Shown here: piece after piece, positions 60,746 through 64,000 of the stretch
Layout: every line of letters starts with the position of its first letter
Position numbering within the stretch: position 1 is the stretch's first letter
Origin: Pseudoclavibacter terrae
GTDB taxonomy: Bacteria > Actinomycetota > Actinomycetes > Actinomycetales > Microbacteriaceae
NCBI RefSeq assembly: GCF_008831075.1
Contig: NZ_WBJX01000001.1
Coordinates: 940,515-1,004,514 of the forward strand
Length of the DNA: 64,000 bases
Direction of reading: 5' to 3'
Translations under genes and position numbers: made by a program
Notes under the pieces: generated by a model
What the model saw: the letters and a program-made list of their open reading frames with translations, nothing else
What the model was told of the DNA's origin: nothing
The model's database searches: none

Positions 60746-62040
60746 CTCCGTGGATCCACTGGCCGCTCCTGGTGCTGGGGACGATCATCCTCGTGCTCGG
60801 TGCGCTCAAGCTGATCTATCTGCCACTCGCGGCCGGGTTCGAGCTCGCAGGGTGGCACAGGCGTCGCCGACGTCGGCGACGCCATGTTGCGACGACGATC
60901 TTCGGCGATCGCGCCCCGTTCGTCAGCGTCGTCGTTCCCGCCTTCAACGAGGCGAACGTGCTCGAGAACTGCGTCAGGTCGCTGATGCGCTCGAGGTATC
61001 CGGCGTTCGAGGTCATCCTGGTCGATGACGGATCAACCGACTCGACGTTCTCGCGCATGCAGGAGCTGGCCGCCGAGCATCCGGGCGTCACGGCGCTGAC
61101 GAAGGCGAACGGCGGCAAGGGCTCAGCGCTGAACGTCGGCATCAGGGCATCCCGGGGTGAGGTGCTGCTGCTGAGCGACGCCGATGGTGTCTTCGGTCAG
61201 GACGCGCTCGCCACCATGGTCGACGCGTTCACCGACACGTCGGTTGGTGCGGTGTGCGGCGATGATCGGCCGGTGAATCTCGACCGCGTGCAGACCCGGT
61301 TCCTTGCCGTCATCAGCCACGTCGGCACGGGTCTCGTGCGGCGTGCCATGCACGTGCTGCGCTGCCTCCCGATCGTCTCAGGGAACATCGGTGCCTTCCG
61401 TCGCGACGTGCTCGAACGCAGCGGCCTCCTTGCCGAGGACACGCTCGGCGAGGATCTCGAGCTGACCTGGCGTATCTATCGAGCCGGGTATCGGGTGGCG
61501 TTCGCACCGACGGCTGTCGTCTATGCGGAGAGCCCTTCGACGCTCAAGGGGCTGTGGCGCCAACGGGTGAGGTGGGGGCGTGGTCTGCTGCAGACCTGCC
61601 GCAGGCACGCCGACATGATCGGGAACCCTCGCTACAGGGCCTTCGGCCTGTCACTGCTCTATCTCGTGGGCACGTCGATCGTCGTCCCGATCGCGCAGCT
61701 CATGATCGTGCCCTTGCTCATCATCGCGCTGATCCTCGGTGACAGCTCTGCCGTCGCGGCTGATGTGTGGCAGTTCGTGCTCTGGCTGGGGCTGCCGGTC
61801 GCCGTCCTCTTCCTGCTCGTCGCCCTTGCGCTCAACCGCGCATGGGGAGATCTGCGCTTCGCGTGGACGCTCCTCTTCTGGCCTGCCTACTCGGCGCTCA
61901 TGAGCCTCGTGTTCGTGCGGGCGCTTTCCCTTGAACTCCGAAAGGCCCCCCAACGATGGAACAAGCTCGAACGAACCGGCGTCGTCTCCCGCACGGGCAC
62001 GGAACTCGAGCTCGCCGGCTTGTCGCTCTCGGCCTCGTGA
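60742..62040 (+). CDS. Processive-type GT2 glycosyltransferase (PgaC/IcaA-like)
   Basis: Protein of 432 residues. An N-terminal helix (PLLVLGTIILVLGALKLIYL) and a poly-Arg stretch precede the GT-A domain: SVVVPAFNEANVLENCVRSL, VILVDDGSTDSTFSRM, GEVLLLSDADGVF, EDTLGEDLELTWRIYRAG and LWRQRVRWGRGLLQT. The D, D, D, (R)xxRW pattern is that of processive synthases such as PgaC/IcaA and hyaluronan synthase. Three further helices near the C-terminus could form a translocation channel. It probably polymerises a HexNAc-type glycan. The 3' end overlaps the next gene by 85 nt. Confidence 0.88.
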   Translation: MTPWIHWPLLVLGTIILVLGALKLIYLPLAAGFELAGWHRRRRRRRRHVATTIFGDRAPFVSVVVPAFNEANVLENCVRSLMRSRYPAFEVILVDDGSTDSTFSRMQELAAEHPGVTALTKANGGKGSALNVGIRASRGEVLLLSDADGVFGQDALATMVDAFTDTSVGAVCGDDRPVNLDRVQTRFLAVISHVGTGLVRRAMHVLRCLPIVSGNIGAFRRDVLERSGLLAEDTLGEDLELTWRIYRAGYRVAFAPTAVVYAESPSTLKGLWRQRVRWGRGLLQTCRRHADMIGNPRYRAFGLSLLYLVGTSIVVPIAQLMIVPLLIIALILGDSSAVAADVWQFVLWLGLPVAVLFLLVALALNRAWGDLRFAWTLLFWPAYSALMSLVFVRALSLELRKAPQRWNKLERTGVVSRTGTELELAGLSLSAS

Positions 62041-63122
62041 GCACGGTCATGTTCGTGGGCCTGAACGCCTGCGCTGAAGAAACGCAGCTCGTCTATCCGG
62101 AGGTACGGGCGGTGAGCCTCGGCTTCGAGGACGTCGCAGATGCCGACACGGATTGGGCCGCGGTCCGAGCCGACCTCGAGTCCGTGCATGCGAATGCCGT
62201 GCATCTCGCAGTGGGGCGTGTCGAATGGTCGGCCTTCCCCTGGGCGAAGCACGCCGATCGCACTGCCTCGATCGTCGAGGAGACCGGCACCGACTACGTG
62301 CAGCGCGCGATCGACGAAGTTGGCACCCAGCCGGATGGGACACCTCGGCGGATCGTGCTGACGATCGACGCGCTGGTCCCTGAGCTCATCGCCGCAGATC
62401 CCGAACTCGCCGGGGTGGACGCGTCTGGCCGCCGGTCGGAGTCGTTCGCATCGGCGTCGGCGCTCGCGGAGGGGACCGTGGGGGACAGGCTCGTGGAGAT
62501 GGTCGAGTATGTGGCGAGGACGTACGACGCCGACGAGGTCACGCTCACGGAGCTCATGTTCGACGGGTCCACGTTCGGTGACGATGACCTCGAGCTCTAC
62601 TCGGGAATGTTCGGGGCGGTCGACTGGCCGCGAGACGGCGACGGCGAGATCGACAGTGCCCATCCGTCGATCGGCGCCTGGCGCTCACAGGTGATCGCGC
62701 AGCTCGCGTCCCGTGCCCGCGAGGCGGCGAATGCGGCCGGCAGCGAGCTGGCGTTGGACGTGCGGACATCCTGGGTCGATCCGGTCTCTGGACGCGCGGA
62801 GAGCGGCCACGACCTGACCGTGGTGGCGGGCTCGGTCGATCGGATCATCGTCTGGAACTACTTCGGCATGAGCGGTGCGTCCGGCGGCGACTCCACCGAC
62901 CTCACGCGCGCGTACCGGGACGCGGGTATCGATCCCGCGATGGTGACGATGTCGGTGGGGATGTGGACCGATCGCGGTGCGGAGCTGGTCGACCCGGCTG
63001 ACTTCGGAGATGGCGTGCGTGCATCCGCGAGCCACGGGGTGACGAGTGTCGCCGTCACGCCACGTTCGCTCATGACGCGCGCGCACTGGGACGCGCTCGC
63101 CTCGGTCTGGAGTGCCGAATGA
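61956..63122 (+). CDS. Lipoprotein with predicted TIM-barrel (glycoside hydrolase-like) domain
   Basis: Protein of 388 residues. The signal peptide has an Arg-rich n-region (RTNRRRLPHGHGTRARR), h-region LVALGLVSTVMFVGL and lipobox LNAC. The mature part shows eight regularly spaced beta strands (AVSLGF, AVHLAV, RIVLTIDA, EVTLTELMF, ELALDVRTSW, RIIVWNYFGM, MVTMSVGMW, SVAVTPRS) alternating with helices, as in a TIM barrel. EVTLTELMFD and DVRTSWVDP offer possible acidic catalytic residues. It resembles the glycoside-hydrolase-like half of PgaB. ATG 61956 is required for a complete signal peptide; GTG 62037 would truncate it. Confidence 0.78.
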   Translation: MEQARTNRRRLPHGHGTRARRLVALGLVSTVMFVGLNACAEETQLVYPEVRAVSLGFEDVADADTDWAAVRADLESVHANAVHLAVGRVEWSAFPWAKHADRTASIVEETGTDYVQRAIDEVGTQPDGTPRRIVLTIDALVPELIAADPELAGVDASGRRSESFASASALAEGTVGDRLVEMVEYVARTYDADEVTLTELMFDGSTFGDDDLELYSGMFGAVDWPRDGDGEIDSAHPSIGAWRSQVIAQLASRAREAANAAGSELALDVRTSWVDPVSGRAESGHDLTVVAGSVDRIIVWNYFGMSGASGGDSTDLTRAYRDAGIDPAMVTMSVGMWTDRGAELVDPADFGDGVRASASHGVTSVAVTPRSLMTRAHWDALASVWSAE

Positions 63123-63134
63123 CGCTCGGCCCCG

Positions 63135-63140
63135 TACGAT
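63135..63140 (+). promoter_or_regulatory. -10-like TACGAT before ychF
   Basis: TACGAT ends 8 nt before the ychF GTG; no ribosome binding site is seen, indicating a leaderless mRNA. Confidence 0.45.
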
Positions 63141-63148
63141 AGACCCTC

Positions 63149-64000
63149 GTGGCTCTTACTCTTGGCATCGTCGGCCTGCCCAACGTCGGCAAATCGACCC
63201 TTTTCAACGCACTCACGAAGAACCAGGTTCTCGCGGCGAACTACCCGTTCGCGACGATCGAGCCGAACGTGGGGGTCGTCGAGCTGCCCGACGCTCGCCT
63301 GAAGGTGCTCGCGGAGATCTTCGGCTCGGAGCGCATCCTCCCGGCCGCGGTGTCGTTCGTCGACATCGCAGGCATCGTGCGCGGTGCGAGCGAGGGTGAG
63401 GGGCTCGGCAACCAGTTCCTCGCGAACATCCGTGAAGCGGATGCGATCGTGCAGGTCGTGCGCGGCTTCGAAGACGGCGACGTGGTGCACGTCGACGGCA
63501 AGGTCGAGCCGGCCAGCGACATGGAGACGATCAACACCGAGCTGATCCTCGCCGATCTGCAGACCATCGAGAAGGCGCTCCCGCGGTTCGAGAAGGAAGT
63601 CAAGCAGAAGCGTCTTGACTCGTCCGTGCTCGAGGCGGCGAACGAGGCCAAGGCGGCGCTCGACGAGGGAACGCTGCTCTCGGCGACGAAGATCGATCTC
63701 GAGCCCATCAAGGAGCTCGGCTTGCTGACGGCCAAGCCCATGATCTTCGTCTTCAACATCGACGAGGCCGCGCTGAGCAGCGAGGAGAAGCTGGCCGAGC
63801 TGGCCGCGCTCGTCGCACCCGCGAAGGCGATCTTCCTCGACGCGCAGACCGAGTCGGAGCTCATCGACCTGGACCCGGAGGAGGCGGCAGAGCTGCTCGC
63901 GTCGCTCGGTCAGGACGAGTCGGGCCTCAGCCAGCTCGCGCGCATCGGCTTCGACACGCTCGGCCTGCAGACGTACCTCACCGCCGGCCCCAAGGAGTCG
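63149..64000 (+). CDS. ychF: YchF/OLA1 family ribosome-binding ATPase (3' end outside window)
   Basis: The first 284 residues are present; the full protein is usually about 360. The G domain begins [20 protein letters not shown] (G1), with [39 protein letters not shown] (G3) and the altered G4 region FVFNIDEA, in which NxxE-type sequence replaces NKxD and favours ATP. The coiled-coil insertion lies between [20 protein letters not shown] and LLTAKPMI. The C-terminal TGS domain is beyond the edge. YchF binds ribosomes and responds to oxidative stress. Confidence 0.96.
   Translation, partial: MALTLGIVGLPNVGKSTLFNALTKNQVLAANYPFATIEPNVGVVELPDARLKVLAEIFGSERILPAAVSFVDIAGIVRGASEGEGLGNQFLANIREADAIVQVVRGFEDGDVVHVDGKVEPASDMETINTELILADLQTIEKALPRFEKEVKQKRLDSSVLEAANEAKAALDEGTLLSATKIDLEPIKELGLLTAKPMIFVFNIDEAALSSEEKLAELAALVAPAKAIFLDAQTESELIDLDPEEAAELLASLGQDESGLSQLARIGFDTLGLQTYLTAGPKES

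Overview
The window is high-GC DNA from an actinobacterium, most likely a Micrococcales member close to Microbacteriaceae. The evidence is the very high GC at third codon positions, frequent GTG starts, a mycothiol gene (mca), actinobacterial families (DUF222-HNH, DUF501, DUF4307, DUF4245, DUF4383), and core genes with typical actinobacterial neighbours. The genus cannot be read from the sequence. There is no rRNA operon, prophage, transposase or CRISPR array; it is a chromosomal stretch of mostly housekeeping genes with a few accessory islands.

Layout. 0-7 kb (mostly minus strand): a partial HD-domain protein, an Old Yellow Enzyme reductase, a DUF222-HNH endonuclease of a multicopy actinobacterial family, a short-chain dehydrogenase and a GH42 beta-galactosidase with two operator-like palindromes at its start. 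7-10 kb: an Asp23/Gls24 envelope-stress protein with a small basic partner, a CorA-type metal channel and a DUF4383 membrane protein. 10-17.5 kb: a compact nitrite-assimilation operon, nirB-nirD-cobA-nnaR-sirohydrochlorin chelatase-FNT transporter, whose first four genes overlap by 4 nt each. A GlnR-like box lies upstream of nirB. The operon encodes siroheme nitrite reductase, enzymes for its cofactor, a HemD-winged-helix regulator and probably the nitrite channel. 17.5-18.1 kb is a repeat-rich gap with three related hairpins.

18-31 kb: gnd, a membrane protein, rplY-pth-dtd, mfd and a mazG gene carrying four in-frame 102-bp repeats, then a YcaQ-like glycosylase and hisS. 31-36 kb: eno, a DivIC/FtsB-like protein, DUF501, a type II NADH dehydrogenase, an unusual tRNA with a UAA anticodon and a shikimate dehydrogenase. 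36-44 kb: an orphan double-ATPase ABC protein, a Roadblock protein, lipB-lipA, LemA, an AI-2E family exporter, ilvA and greA. 44-58.7 kb: DUF4307/mca, HlyIII-like, uppS, PhoH, prepilin peptidase, fumC, DUF4245-xseB-xseA, fba, glpX, rmuC and a DnaQ-like exonuclease.

58.8-63.1 kb is the most interesting island. Four translationally coupled genes encode a membrane-anchored PIG-L deacetylase, an ATP-grasp ligase, a processive-type GT2 glycosyltransferase and a lipoprotein with a predicted TIM barrel. This looks like an exopolysaccharide or cell-surface glycan system that parallels PNAG (pga) machinery but uses a different deacetylase and adds a ligase. The window ends inside ychF.

A recurring signal is a -10-like hexamer 6-9 nt before the start codon of several genes (mfd, lemA, AI-2E exporter, prepilin peptidase, ychF, shikimate dehydrogenase), pointing to widespread leaderless mRNAs. 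All functional calls come from reading motifs and context; no database search was made.
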